A stretch of 64,000 nucleotides of DNA from Nocardia sp. NBC_00403 (GTDB taxonomy: Bacteria > Actinomycetota > Actinomycetes > Mycobacteriales > Mycobacteriaceae), in the NCBI RefSeq assembly GCF_036046055.1, contig NZ_CP107939.1, positions 1,488,001-1,552,000 on the forward strand, read 5' to 3'. Positions within the stretch are counted from its first letter, which is position 1; each line of letters opens with the position of its first letter. A program made the translations under genes and the position numbers. Below are positions 1 through 8,545 of the stretch, one piece after another. The notes below the pieces were generated by a model. That model ran no database searches and was not told where the DNA came from. It saw only the letters and a program-made list of their open reading frames with translations.

Positions 1-1
1 G

Positions 2-892
<891 letters not shown>

Positions 893-899
893 CCCGCAA

Positions 900-941
900 C
901 GACAGCGGGCGCACACCGAATCCGGTGGGCGCCCGCTGTCG
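900..941. terminator. Bidirectional terminator hairpin
   Basis: CGACAGCGGGCGC (900-912) pairs perfectly with 929-941, and inner bases can extend the stem. It lies between the convergent aminotransferase and methyltransferase genes and could stop transcription from both sides. No long T run follows, as is common in actinobacteria. Confidence 0.75.
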
Positions 942-953
942 CGTTCTCGTGGG

Positions 954-1802
954 TCAGAGCGGCTTGTGGGCCAGCACGGCGAACATGGTCACCGACAGAT
1001 GGATATCGCCGCTCTCGGCGCCCGCCTCGAGGTCGGCGATCAGCTGATCGCGCTGCGCCTCGGTGATGACGCCGCGCGCCACCGCCATTGCCGAGATCCG
1101 ATTGACCAGCGCACCGGCGCCGACGCTGCGGTCCTGTACCAGCGCATGGGAGCCGATCTCATCGATGACCAGGCCTGCCTTGGTCAGCAGTCCGGGCAGC
1201 AGCCGGCCCGACAGCGGGTTGGTCGTCGCCGAGAGCAGGGTGTCGACGACCTCCCTGACCACCTGACGATTGCCGGGATGCACGATCGCGGTGCCCCAAT
1301 CGCTGTCCACCACCACAACCCGGCCGCCGGGACGTAGCACCCTCGCGATCTCGTTGGCGGCGCGGATCGGTGCGGTCAGATGTTGGAAGACCCGCTCGCA
1401 CAGCGCCGCATCGAAACTGTCGGCGCCGAAGGGCAGGCCGTAGGCGTCGCCGGAATGGAATTTGGCGGTCGACCCGGCCTGGGCCGCGCGGCGTTCGGCG
1501 GCAGCGAGCAGGTGCGGGTCGGGTTCGACGCCGATCGCGGTTCCGGTCGGTCCGACCGCGTCCGCGAAGGCGAGCACCTCCGATCCGGAGCCGGAGCCGA
1601 TGTCGACCGCGCGCTCGCCCGGCTGCAGTGCGAGTGCGTCGTGGGCCCAGGTCCGCAGTCTCCGGATGCCGGGCAGTGCCGCATGTAGATCGCGTACATC
1701 GACCAACTGATCCTGACCCGCGCTGTCGAAGCGGTCCGGGCGCAATCCGTGCGAATCCATTGGCCCGATTCCGTCCCTCGGTTCGGCCGTCGTCTGAGGC
1801 AT
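954..1802 (-). CDS. SAM-dependent class I methyltransferase
   Basis: A 282-residue Rossmann-fold methyltransferase of the Methyltransf_11/25 kind. The S-adenosylmethionine motif AVDIGSGSGSEVL lies near residue 70. An acidic loop follows strand 2 (GVEPDPH), then the DSFDAALCERVFQHL region and the post-motif LRPGGRVVVVDSD. The reading frame stays open further upstream but runs antisense to the next gene, so I place the start at the ATG at 1802. The ATG at 1760 is an alternative that would give 268 residues. Neither has a strong ribosome site. The gene is convergent with the aminotransferase and divergent from the HhH-GPD gene. The methyl acceptor cannot be told from sequence; relatives act on small molecules such as quinones or polyketides. 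Confidence 0.8.
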   Translation of the reverse strand: MPQTTAEPRDGIGPMDSHGLRPDRFDSAGQDQLVDVRDLHAALPGIRRLRTWAHDALALQPGERAVDIGSGSGSEVLAFADAVGPTGTAIGVEPDPHLLAAAERRAAQAGSTAKFHSGDAYGLPFGADSFDAALCERVFQHLTAPIRAANEIARVLRPGGRVVVVDSDWGTAIVHPGNRQVVREVVDTLLSATTNPLSGRLLPGLLTKAGLVIDEIGSHALVQDRSVGAGALVNRISAMAVARGVITEAQRDQLIADLEAGAESGDIHLSVTMFAVLAHKPL

Positions 1803-1967
1803 GGCCGAGAGCCTACGCGGGGGCTTACCACATCGCACGGCAGGTCTGTGAGGTGCATCACGATCGAGGGCTTCCGTCGATCCGGGTGGCCGAGACCACG
1901 CGCGGTCGGTTGATGAGATGATCGAGGACGAGTCGATCGTGGCGTCGAAGACCGGGAAAGGAAGTCC

Positions 1968-2543
1968 GTGACTGTGAAGCTGTGCCTCGCGCAGGACCCG
2001 GAGGCGGACGAGTTGTTGTCGGAGAGTTCGTTCGCGCTGCTGGTCGGCATGCTGCTCGATCAACAGTTTCCACTCGAGCACGCGTTCCGCGGTCCGAAGA
2101 AGATCGCCGACCGGATGGGTGGGTTCGACATCCACCGGATCGCCGAGGCCGATTCCGCCGAGTTCGAGGAACTCTGTGCGACACCGCCGGCGATTCACCG
2201 CTACGGCCGGTCGATGGCACGCCGGACCCAGGAGCTCGCCAAGTATGTGCTGGAGCACTACGACGGCGACGTCGAGGCGATCTGGACTGCGGGCGACCCG
2301 GACGGCAAAGAGGTGCGCAAGCGCCTGAACTCCTTGCCCGGATACGGCGATCAGAAGGCGCGGATCTTCCTCGCCCTGCTCGGCAAGCAGCTCGGAGTGC
2401 GTCCGAAAGGCTGGGAAGCAGCCGCGGGGGCCTACTCGGAGCAGGGTTCGCGCCGGTCCGCCGCCGACATCGTCGATGCCGAGTCGCTATTGGAAGTGCG
2501 CGCGTTCAAGAAGCAGGCCAAGGCTGCCGCGAAGGCGAAGTAG
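1968..2543 (+). CDS. HhH-GPD family protein (DNA-glycosylase fold)
   Basis: A 191-residue protein with the all-helical fold of the endonuclease III / AlkA superfamily. The N-terminal LVGMLLDQQFPLE segment matches the helix where these proteins insert into DNA. The helix-hairpin-helix is LNSLPGYGDQKARIFLALLG near residues 122-141. The usual catalytic segment after the hairpin (VDTHV in EndoIII) is replaced by GVRPKGWEAAAG, so neither the catalytic aspartate nor a clear lysine is in place. No iron-sulfur cysteines are present. The C-terminus is a basic, alanine-rich tail. It starts at the GTG at 1968 with ribosome site GGGAAAGGAAG just upstream. Base-excision repair is possible, but a DNA-binding, non-glycosylase role is equally open. 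Confidence 0.8.
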   Translation: MTVKLCLAQDPEADELLSESSFALLVGMLLDQQFPLEHAFRGPKKIADRMGGFDIHRIAEADSAEFEELCATPPAIHRYGRSMARRTQELAKYVLEHYDGDVEAIWTAGDPDGKEVRKRLNSLPGYGDQKARIFLALLGKQLGVRPKGWEAAAGAYSEQGSRRSAADIVDAESLLEVRAFKKQAKAAAKAK

Positions 2544-2668
2544 TTTCCATTCTGTTCGCTCCAGGTTTGCCTATTTGGAATCTGTCTGCGTTTTTCCCTC
2601 GTCCCCTCGTGATTTCTCGTCGATGCTTTGCCCTCGGAAGCTCCACCTGAGATGAGGGATTGCAGTAC

Positions 2669-3418
2669 ATGAGGATGAGGAAGCTAGCCGTTGTCGCGGC
2701 GCTGGTGACCATCGCGACCGGGGTTGCTTCGGGCACCTCCGGCGCGGCGCCGGCGGCGACCGAACAGACCGGCGACGCAATCAATTTCACCGCCCAGACC
2801 ACCGAAACGCAGTCGATCGTGACGATCGATGCCGGCTCGCTCGTCGTCGAGGACGACGCACTGAAGATCAAGGCCGCCGACGGCACTGTTGTCGCAGGCA
2901 CGCCGCTGAAGTTCCGCATCGATGAGTTCGAGTTCCCGATCGCGACCGAAATCTCCGGCCGCACGGCGACTCTCACTCCGCAGATCGATGCGGCCAAGGC
3001 GGTCTACAAGCCGGTTGCCCTGCCGTATGAGGACAAGGCGCCGTGGAAGACCGAGTACGACCGTGAGCTGGCCGCCTGGACCCGGCTGACGAGCACCATC
3101 TCTATGGGTGCGACCGTCGGCACCCTGGTCGGCGGGCTCGGCGGCGCGGCCATCGGCTGCGTCCTCGGCGGCATCCTGGCCGGCACGGTCGCCCTCGGCA
3201 CCATCGTCGGCCTGTTCGGTCCGTTCCTCCCCGCGGCTGCTGTCGGCTGCATTGCGGGTGTTGCCCTGGTCGGTGCGGTCGGCACCGTGCTGGGTCAGAT
3301 CTTCGTCACGGCTCCGGTGGCGATCGGTGCGGTGATTCAGTACTTCACCACCATCAACCAGCCGTTCAACGCGCCGGCTGCCCCTGCCGCACCTGCTGCT
3401 CCGGCTCCGGCCAAGTAG
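2669..3418 (+). CDS. Secreted glycine-rich protein, paralog of the 33.5 kb gene
   Basis: About 249 residues. A Sec signal peptide (basic MRMRKLAVV, hydrophobic stretch, cleavage near SGAAPA) is followed by a beta-rich domain with the motif LKFRIDEFEFPI. Next come roughly 90 residues of Gly/Ala-rich hydrophobic segments (GGLGGAAIGCVLGGILAG and GLFGPFLPAAAVGCIAG), which look membrane-inserting, and an Ala/Pro-rich tail. The architecture matches a family of secreted proteins expanded in Nocardia (DUF8020-type, from memory). The gene at 33509-34213 is a clear paralog with the same layout and motifs. I choose the ATG at 2669 because GAGGGA lies 9 bases upstream; 2660 (TTG) and 2675 are alternatives. 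A strong terminator follows. The function is unknown. Confidence 0.75.
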   Translation: MRMRKLAVVAALVTIATGVASGTSGAAPAATEQTGDAINFTAQTTETQSIVTIDAGSLVVEDDALKIKAADGTVVAGTPLKFRIDEFEFPIATEISGRTATLTPQIDAAKAVYKPVALPYEDKAPWKTEYDRELAAWTRLTSTISMGATVGTLVGGLGGAAIGCVLGGILAGTVALGTIVGLFGPFLPAAAVGCIAGVALVGAVGTVLGQIFVTAPVAIGAVIQYFTTINQPFNAPAAPAAPAAPAPAK

Positions 3419-3465
3419 GTCGCTGCGCGCAACCGACATCCGCGGTCGTCACCGCCGCGGAAACA

Positions 3466-3499
3466 GGCCCCGCCCGGTTTTCGACCGGGTGGGGCCTTT
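3466..3499 (+). terminator. Rho-independent terminator
   Basis: GGCCCCGCCCGGT (3466-3478) pairs with ACCGGGTGGGGCC (3484-3496) across a 5-base loop, with one G-T wobble, and is followed by TTT. It ends the secreted-protein transcript. The rest of the roughly 490-base gap up to 3906 holds no convincing gene, only the inverted repeat listed next. Confidence 0.8.
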
Positions 3500-3816
3500 C
3501 GCTGTGGTCGGTCCGACCAGGCGGTTCTTCGGGCCACCGACGGATCGCAACCGTCGCCGCGTCCAGCCGGGCAGAATCCGGGTGCCGATGATGCGGGCGT
3601 CGCGAACTCCGGCCGCCACCCGGGTTCCCATTCCTGGACAGGATTCGGGTAGATCGGAAACCGCAGGGGCCCAGGAAGTTGCGGGCCGAGCGGGTGGAGT
3701 ATCTGCGTCCTCTGAGACTCGGTCACAGCAACAAAGTGGCATCGCCGCGAGGTAAGGCCCGGTGTGCCGTTCCGGATTTTCACGCCTGGGGAGATGACCA
3801 AAATGTCGATACGTTA

Positions 3817-3851
3817 CTCATCGTACCGACGGGTAACGGTACGATAATGAG
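3817..3851 (+). promoter_or_regulatory. Inverted repeat upstream of the acyltransferase/KamA operon
   Basis: CTCATCGTACCG (3817-3828) is mirrored by CGGTACGATAATGAG (3837-3851), which matches except for an inserted AA. An 8-base centre separates the arms. The repeat is unusually AT-rich for this genome and lies 56 bases before the operon's first ATG. It could be an operator for a TetR- or MarR-type repressor or a transcript hairpin. No regulator gene is adjacent. Confidence 0.5.
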
Positions 3852-3906
3852 CGATAAAGACTCCGGTGGGATCGCGTCTCATCGATCGGGAATCTGCAGG
3901 TGAGAG

Positions 3907-4950
3907 ATGCATACGGAACTGAAATCCGTCGTGGACTGTCCTTCGGAATGGGCCACGCTCGAAGCCTCGACCCCGGACTATGCGGTGTCCACACGCTGGC
4001 TGGAGACGATGGGGCCGCTGCTTCCTGGCGAGCCGCGTTGGTTCGTCGCCAGCGTGGACGGGCAGCCGCAGGTCGGCCTGTACACCCGCTGGCTGGACGA
4101 TCCGCCCACCGAGCCGCGGTACGACATTGCCGCAATCCTGCGCGGCGACATTCCGGCCTTCGGGGAACGTCTCGCCGCCGCGCCCGCGGCTGCCGCCGAG
4201 TCGCTGTACCCGGCCGTGCTGGCGCTGCAGCCCGGCTATACCTGTGCCGCCGCCGGTCCCGGTGCAACGGACCCGGCAATGTTGCACAACACCCTGCAGA
4301 CTCTCAGCGGCTGGGCTGAACAACAGGGTGCGAAATCGGTGTCATTTCTCTATGTGCCCGAGCGACAACGTCTTCTGCATAAAGTCCTGGCCGACTTCGG
4401 CGCCCAACCGGTCTCGCTGTACCCGACCTGTGTGATGTCGGTCGACTTCGGTGATGTCGAGGAATTTTTGGCGCAACTGCCCCGCCAGCGCCGCGGTGAC
4501 CTGCGGCGGCTGTTGCGCCGTATCGACGAGAGCGGGATGACGCTCGGAGAGGACGATCTCGGTGCGGTCCGCGACCAGGTCCTCGAGCTGCGCTCGAGCA
4601 CGTTGCACAAGTACGATTCCGTCGCCGAGCGGGATGTCCAAGCCGCGACGCTGGATCGGATGATTCGCCATTACTCGCCCGAAGACCGCGTCGTGACCAC
4701 GATCCGGCGCGCGGAACAGGTCGTCGGTTTCGTGCTGGCGCTGCGCCACGGCGACACCCTGCGGGCACTGTGGTGCGGACAGCAGCCGGATGCCTACGGC
4801 GCCTATTTCGTGATGGCCTACTACGGGCTGGTGGCGGCCGCGCTGAAACGTGGTGTCACCCATATCGACTACGGCACTCTCAAGTGGCCGCTGAAGATGT
4901 CTTTCGGCTGCGTCCTGGAGGAGCTGGCGGGTTATACGTGGACGCCGTGA
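3907..4950 (+). CDS. FemAB/GNAT-fold N-acyltransferase
   Basis: A 347-residue protein of the acyl-CoA N-acyltransferase superfamily. The C-terminal half looks like the Acetyltransf_6 / FemAB-like domain: a FLAQLPRQRRGDLRRLLRRI helix near residues 183-202, then REDRV-type strands, RRAEQVVGFVLALRHGD, and the terminal block IDYGTLKWPLKMSFGC. The N-terminal half is a degenerate copy of the same fold, as in Fem proteins. Such enzymes attach an acyl or aminoacyl group to a primary amine. The ATG at 3907 has a weak AGGTGAGAG ribosome site. The stop overlaps the next reading frame by 13 bases, and the downstream KamA-like gene is also overlapped, so the three are one transcript. Beside a KamA-like aminomutase, the acceptor may be a beta-amino acid, by analogy with the AblA/AblB pair that makes N-epsilon-acetyl-beta-lysine. 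That substrate is inference. Confidence 0.7.
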   Translation: MHTELKSVVDCPSEWATLEASTPDYAVSTRWLETMGPLLPGEPRWFVASVDGQPQVGLYTRWLDDPPTEPRYDIAAILRGDIPAFGERLAAAPAAAAESLYPAVLALQPGYTCAAAGPGATDPAMLHNTLQTLSGWAEQQGAKSVSFLYVPERQRLLHKVLADFGAQPVSLYPTCVMSVDFGDVEEFLAQLPRQRRGDLRRLLRRIDESGMTLGEDDLGAVRDQVLELRSSTLHKYDSVAERDVQAATLDRMIRHYSPEDRVVTTIRRAEQVVGFVLALRHGDTLRALWCGQQPDAYGAYFVMAYYGLVAAALKRGVTHIDYGTLKWPLKMSFGCVLEELAGYTWTP

Positions 4951-5324
4951 ACCCGGCCGCCGGAAGTCGGCTGTTCCTGCCCGGCCAGGCGATTTCACTG
5001 CTCGGCGATGGTGTGGCCGTGCTCGCGATTCCGCTTCTTGTACTGCAGTTGACGCACAACCGCGAGCGGTCGTCCTGGCATGGGCTCGGCGCCGAGTTCC
5101 GATCCGGTCTGCGCTATCTCGGCACGTCGCCTGTCGTATTGTCCCTCGCGGTATTGCAGGTAGTAGGTCTTCTCGCGGAATTCGAGCACAACGATCCTCG
5201 CCCGGCGTTCCTGACCGGTGCCGCACTCATCGCGGTGTCCACTCCGCTCGTCTGGATTACCGGACTCCGCCGACACAGTGACGTGTTCCCTCAGCACAGC
5301 GACGAGAAATTGGTGGCCCCATGA
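4938..5324 (+). pseudogene. Internally deleted MFS transporter remnant
   Basis: The frame encodes only 128 residues but carries three pieces of a normal roughly 400-residue major-facilitator exporter in the right order. The first is transmembrane helix 1 (LPGQAISLLGDGVAVLAIPL). The second is the mid-loop and start of helix 7 (EFRSGLRYLGTSPVVLSLAV). The third is the last helix and basic tail (FLTGAALIAVSTPLVWITGL then RRH). Helices 2-6 and 8-11 are gone, so it cannot transport. The frame is intact from GTG 4938 to the stop, and the stop overlaps the next ATG as ATGA, so translational coupling to the aminomutase gene survives. It reads as an exporter for the operon product that has decayed by two in-frame deletions. 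Confidence 0.7.
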
Positions 5325-6613
5325 AACTGTACGTCGGCGAGCGGCTCGAAGAGATCGCCCGCGGGCGCGGCCTGCCCGATGACTATCTGCGTGACCTGCG
5401 CGTGGTGAGCAGCGTGCTGCCGTTCCGAGTGAATGAATATGTCATCGACGAACTCATCGACTGGTCGGCGGCACCGGACGACCCGATCTTCCGGCTCACC
5501 TTCCCGCATCGGGACATGCTGCCGACCGAGGTGTTCGCGAGTATCGCCGGACTGCACGACGCGGGCGCCTCGCGGGAGGTGCTGAACAAGGCGGCCGCGC
5601 AGGCGCGCGCAGAGCTCAACCCACATCCCGGTGGCCAACTCGAGGCCAACGTCCCGGTCCTGCATGGGCGGCCGGTGCTCGGTCTGCAGCACAAATACCG
5701 GGAGACGGTGCTGGTTTTTCCGTCGCAGGGACAGACCTGCCACGCCTACTGCGGCTACTGCTTCCGCTGGGCCCAGTTCGTCGGCAGCGAAACCCGCCAG
5801 GCGCTGTCCACGCCCGCAACCCTGGAGACGTATCTGCGGGAGCATCCTGAAGTCACGGACGTGCTGTTCACCGGTGGCGACCCGATGATCATGCGGACCG
5901 CGGTGCTGCGCCGCTGGGTGGATCCGCTCTTGGCACCCGACCTGGAGCATGTCGCGACGCTGCGATTCGGGACCAAAGCGCTTTCTTACTGGCCCGCCCG
6001 GTTCACTGAGGACGCGGATTCCGACGACCTGCTGCGGCTGCTCGAACAGTGCACCGCCGCCGGCCGGCATGTCGCGGTCATGGCGCACTTCTCCCACCCG
6101 CGTGAACTGCAGACGGCCACCGTGCAGCGAGCCCTGGCGCGGGTGCGGGAGACCGGCGCTGTGGTCCGGGCCCAGGCGCCGCTGGTCGCGCACGTCAATG
6201 ACAACGCCGCAGCATGGGCTGAGCTGTGGCAGCAGCTGGTGGGGCTCGGCGCGATTCCCTATTACATGTTCGTCGAGCGAGACACCGGCGCCCGCAACTA
6301 CTTCGAAGTACCGCTGGCGCGCGCACTGGACATCTACGTCGATGCGATCGCGCGCGTCTCCGGGCTGGCCCGCACCGCCCGCGGCCCGGTCATGTCCACG
6401 CACATCGGTAAGGTTTTGATCGACGGCGCTCCCACCATCCTGGGCACAAAGGTCTTCGCCCTGCGACTGCTGCAAGCCCGAGATCCGAATCTGGTCGGCG
6501 ACCAATTCTTCGCCCGCTATGACCCCACCGCCCACTGGCTGGGGGACCTGGAACCAGCACTGGGCACCAAAATCCCCTGTAGTGCAGGTGATTTCGCCGA
6601 TGCGGCTACGTGA
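5321..6613 (+). CDS. KamA-family radical SAM aminomutase
   Basis: A 430-residue radical S-adenosylmethionine enzyme of the lysine 2,3-aminomutase family. The iron-sulfur cysteines are C140-x3-C144-x2-C147 in CHAYCGYCFRW. The SAM-binding TGGDPM motif follows, and the barrel end carries HVNDN and PYYMFVERDTGARNYF. Family members move an amino group from C2 to C3 of an amino acid using PLP. In lysine 2,3-aminomutase two aspartates hold the side-chain amine: the first is kept here (ND), while the second appears replaced around VERD, hinting at another substrate. The PLP lysine normally lies in a PGGGGK motif; the nearest candidate is K364 in HIGKV, and this is uncertain. The ATG overlaps the stop of the MFS remnant. 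EpmB, which modifies elongation factor P, is another relative, but no epmA or efp is nearby. Confidence 0.82.
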   Translation: MKLYVGERLEEIARGRGLPDDYLRDLRVVSSVLPFRVNEYVIDELIDWSAAPDDPIFRLTFPHRDMLPTEVFASIAGLHDAGASREVLNKAAAQARAELNPHPGGQLEANVPVLHGRPVLGLQHKYRETVLVFPSQGQTCHAYCGYCFRWAQFVGSETRQALSTPATLETYLREHPEVTDVLFTGGDPMIMRTAVLRRWVDPLLAPDLEHVATLRFGTKALSYWPARFTEDADSDDLLRLLEQCTAAGRHVAVMAHFSHPRELQTATVQRALARVRETGAVVRAQAPLVAHVNDNAAAWAELWQQLVGLGAIPYYMFVERDTGARNYFEVPLARALDIYVDAIARVSGLARTARGPVMSTHIGKVLIDGAPTILGTKVFALRLLQARDPNLVGDQFFARYDPTAHWLGDLEPALGTKIPCSAGDFADAAT

Positions 6614-6708
6614 CTCGGAAGCGGTCGGTGCACTGCCTGGTTGAGCCGTCTGCTCCGGCTGAGCTGGTGGTCACGTGATCACAGCGACCAGGCGGTTTGT
6701 GCACCTGC

Positions 6709-6747
6709 ATTAGATGCGTTGACATTTAATGCGCATGCATCTAAATT
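6709..6747 (+). promoter_or_regulatory. Promoter and flanking repeat of the DHA2 exporter
   Basis: A near-consensus promoter is visible: TTGACA (6719-6724), a 17-base spacer, TAAATT (6742-6747). Transcription should begin at about 6754-6755, right at the GTG at 6755, so the message would be leaderless. ATTAGATGC (6709-6717) and GCATCTAAAT (6737-6746) form an inverted repeat that brackets the -35 and covers the -10. A MarR-type repressor bound there would block the polymerase. Confidence 0.65.
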
Positions 6748-6754
6748 TACCGGC

Positions 6755-8194
6755 GTGACTATGACAGCTACCGCCCCAGAGGCGTTGAACACCGCATCAA
6801 CCGATCACGTCCCAGGTCGTTGGGGGCCCAAGCTGTGGGCCGTGCTGTTCGTGGCGGGCCTGGCGATGTTCCTCGACGCACTCGACGTGTCGATGGTCGG
6901 CGTCGCACTCCCGTCCATCGGATCGGAACTCGGGCTGAACACCGAGAGCCTGCAGTGGATCGTCAACGGCTACATCCTCGGCTACGGCGGCCTGCTGCTG
7001 CTGGGTGGCAGGGCCGCCGATCTGCTCGGCCGCCGCCAGGTCTTCCTGACCGCGTTGGTGGTCTTCGGTGTGGCCTCGCTGGCGGGCGGACTCGTCGACG
7101 ACGGCGCGCTGCTCATCGCGAGTCGCATCGTCAAGGGCGTCGCCGCCGCGTTCACCGCACCGGCTGCCCTGTCGATCATCACCACCACCTTCAAAGAAGG
7201 TCATGATCGCAACCGTGCGCTGTCGATCTTCACGGTCTTCGGCGCCACCGGATACGCCTCCGGGTTGATCGTTTCGGGTCTGCTCACCGGCATCGATTGG
7301 CGGCTGACCTTCTACGTGCCGGTCGTTGTCGTCGCCGCAGTCGTCGTCACCGCCTACATCGTGGTGCCGCGCAACATCGAAAAGGAAAAGGGCCGCATCG
7401 ACTTCGCGGGCGCCGCACTGCTGACCGGTGGCATGCTCGCCGCCGTCTACACGATCGTCACCGCACCCGAAAAGGGCCTCACCGCAAGCGTGCTCGCCAC
7501 CGCCGTCGCCGCCGTCGCGCTGCTCAGCGCGTTCTTCGTGGTGGAGAACAAGGTCGCCCATCCACTGGTCCGGCTGAGCATCTTCAAGGTCAAGTCGATC
7601 GTGCGGGCCAATCTGGCCGCGCTGGCAATCTTCGGTTCCTACATCAGCTTCCAGACGATCGTCTCGCTGTACTTGCAGAACACCCTCGGCTGGGAGCCGC
7701 TGAAGATGGCGCTCGCGCTGGCTCCGGCGGGCATCATCGTGGCGATCCTGTCGCCGGTCGCGGGCAAGCTCATCGACCGCTACGGCACGACTCCGATGAT
7801 CATCGCCTCGATGGCCTCGTTCGTACTCGGCTACCTCTGGTTCATCGCCTTCGGCGGCAGCGCGGACCCGACCTACGTCGTCGACTACCTGCCTGCCTTC
7901 CTGCTGCTCGGCCTCGGCTTTGCGCTCGGCTTCTCCTCGGTCATGGTCCAGGCCACCGAGGGCATCGCCGACCACGAGCAGGGCCTGGCCTCGGGTCTGG
8001 TGCAGACCTCCGGTCAGATCGGCGGGGCGGTCGTGCTCGCCGTCGTCACCGGTCTGATCAGCGGTGGCGCTGCAACCAGCATCGCCCAGTACCGGCCCGG
8101 CCTGTACCTGGTCACCGTGGTCGCGCTGATCGGACTCGCCGCCTCGGCCACCGCACTGCTGGCCCGCCGTCAGGTGGTTGCCGAAGCCGCGTAA
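6755..8194 (+). CDS. DHA2-family (14-helix) MFS drug exporter
   Basis: About 479 residues, an integral membrane proton-driven antiporter of the EmrB/QacA type. The first helix carries LAMFLDALDVSMVGVALPSI, typical of the DHA2 group, followed by LQWIVNGYILGYGG. Loop 2-3 shows motif A (GGRAADLLGRRQ). The length and number of hydrophobic segments fit 14 helices. These proteins expel lipophilic drugs, dyes and antibiotics. The start is GTG 6755 or ATG 6761: both sit at the predicted transcript start and no ribosome site is present, so initiation is probably leaderless. The frame extends further upstream but crosses the promoter. Repeats over the promoter suggest induction by ligand, yet no regulator gene is next to it. 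A hairpin follows the stop. Confidence 0.9.
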   Translation: MTMTATAPEALNTASTDHVPGRWGPKLWAVLFVAGLAMFLDALDVSMVGVALPSIGSELGLNTESLQWIVNGYILGYGGLLLLGGRAADLLGRRQVFLTALVVFGVASLAGGLVDDGALLIASRIVKGVAAAFTAPAALSIITTTFKEGHDRNRALSIFTVFGATGYASGLIVSGLLTGIDWRLTFYVPVVVVAAVVVTAYIVVPRNIEKEKGRIDFAGAALLTGGMLAAVYTIVTAPEKGLTASVLATAVAAVALLSAFFVVENKVAHPLVRLSIFKVKSIVRANLAALAIFGSYISFQTIVSLYLQNTLGWEPLKMALALAPAGIIVAILSPVAGKLIDRYGTTPMIIASMASFVLGYLWFIAFGGSADPTYVVDYLPAFLLLGLGFALGFSSVMVQATEGIADHEQGLASGLVQTSGQIGGAVVLAVVTGLISGGAATSIAQYRPGLYLVTVVALIGLAASATALLARRQVVAEAA

Positions 8195-8213
8195 GGGGAA
8201 AGCAAGTCACCCG

Positions 8214-8240
8214 ATGGGGTCGCCGTATCGGCGGCCCCAT
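8214..8240 (+). terminator. Terminator after the exporter
   Basis: ATGGGGTCGCC (8214-8224) pairs with GGCGGCCCCAT (8230-8240) with one wobble and a 5-base loop. It begins 20 bases after the exporter stop codon. Confidence 0.65.
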
Positions 8241-8353
8241 TCGGCATTTCTGGACCCATCGTGCGCTGGGCCACAGGGGATCGGAACCCGGTGTGGGCCA
8301 AGGATTTCGGAGCGCGCTACTATGTTGGGATTCGCCCGAGCTGTCGAGGGGGC

Positions 8354-8382
8354 TTGGTGGGCGGCGATTTCGGTGTTAACTT
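8354..8382 (+). promoter_or_regulatory. Promoter of the leaderless leader ORF
   Basis: TTGGTG (8354-8359), a 17-base spacer and TAACTT (8377-8382) place the predicted transcript start at about 8389-8390. That is the A of the leader ORF's ATG at 8390, so the transcript is predicted to have no 5' untranslated region. Confidence 0.5.
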
Positions 8383-8389
8383 TGATCCC

Positions 8390-8497
8390 ATGTCTACCAG
8401 CCGCCCGACCGCACTGCGGGTCACTTACGTGACCGCCGCACTGGGTCTGCGGCTGCCGCTGACGCGGGAACTGTGTCGTTCCTGCCGCTGCAGCTGA
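8390..8497 (+). CDS. Leaderless Cys-tailed leader peptide (candidate attenuator)
   Basis: A 35-codon ORF whose last seven residues are CRSCRCS (Cys at 29, 32 and 34). It begins with ATG exactly where the predicted promoter would start transcription. It ends 85 bases before a ROK regulator on the same strand, with a perfect hairpin between them. In mycobacteria, leaderless short ORFs ending in cysteine runs act as cysteine-responsive attenuators of the genes behind them. In Corynebacterium glutamicum the sulfur regulators CysR and SsuR are ROK proteins. Together these facts suggest that ribosome stalling at the Cys codons under cysteine shortage switches on the ROK gene. The role is inferred; the ORF, its Cys-rich end and its placement are seen directly. 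Confidence 0.6.
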   Translation: MSTSRPTALRVTYVTAALGLRLPLTRELCRSCRCS

Positions 8498-8545
8498 GCG
8501 ATTCTTCGCACTCGCGCGCTGCCTCGTCGCCACACATGTAGGCAC

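Noticed and set aside
3679..3903. A 74-codon frame in the gap before the acyltransferase
   Set aside because: It has no ribosome site, biased codon use or recognisable motif, and crosses the inverted repeat.
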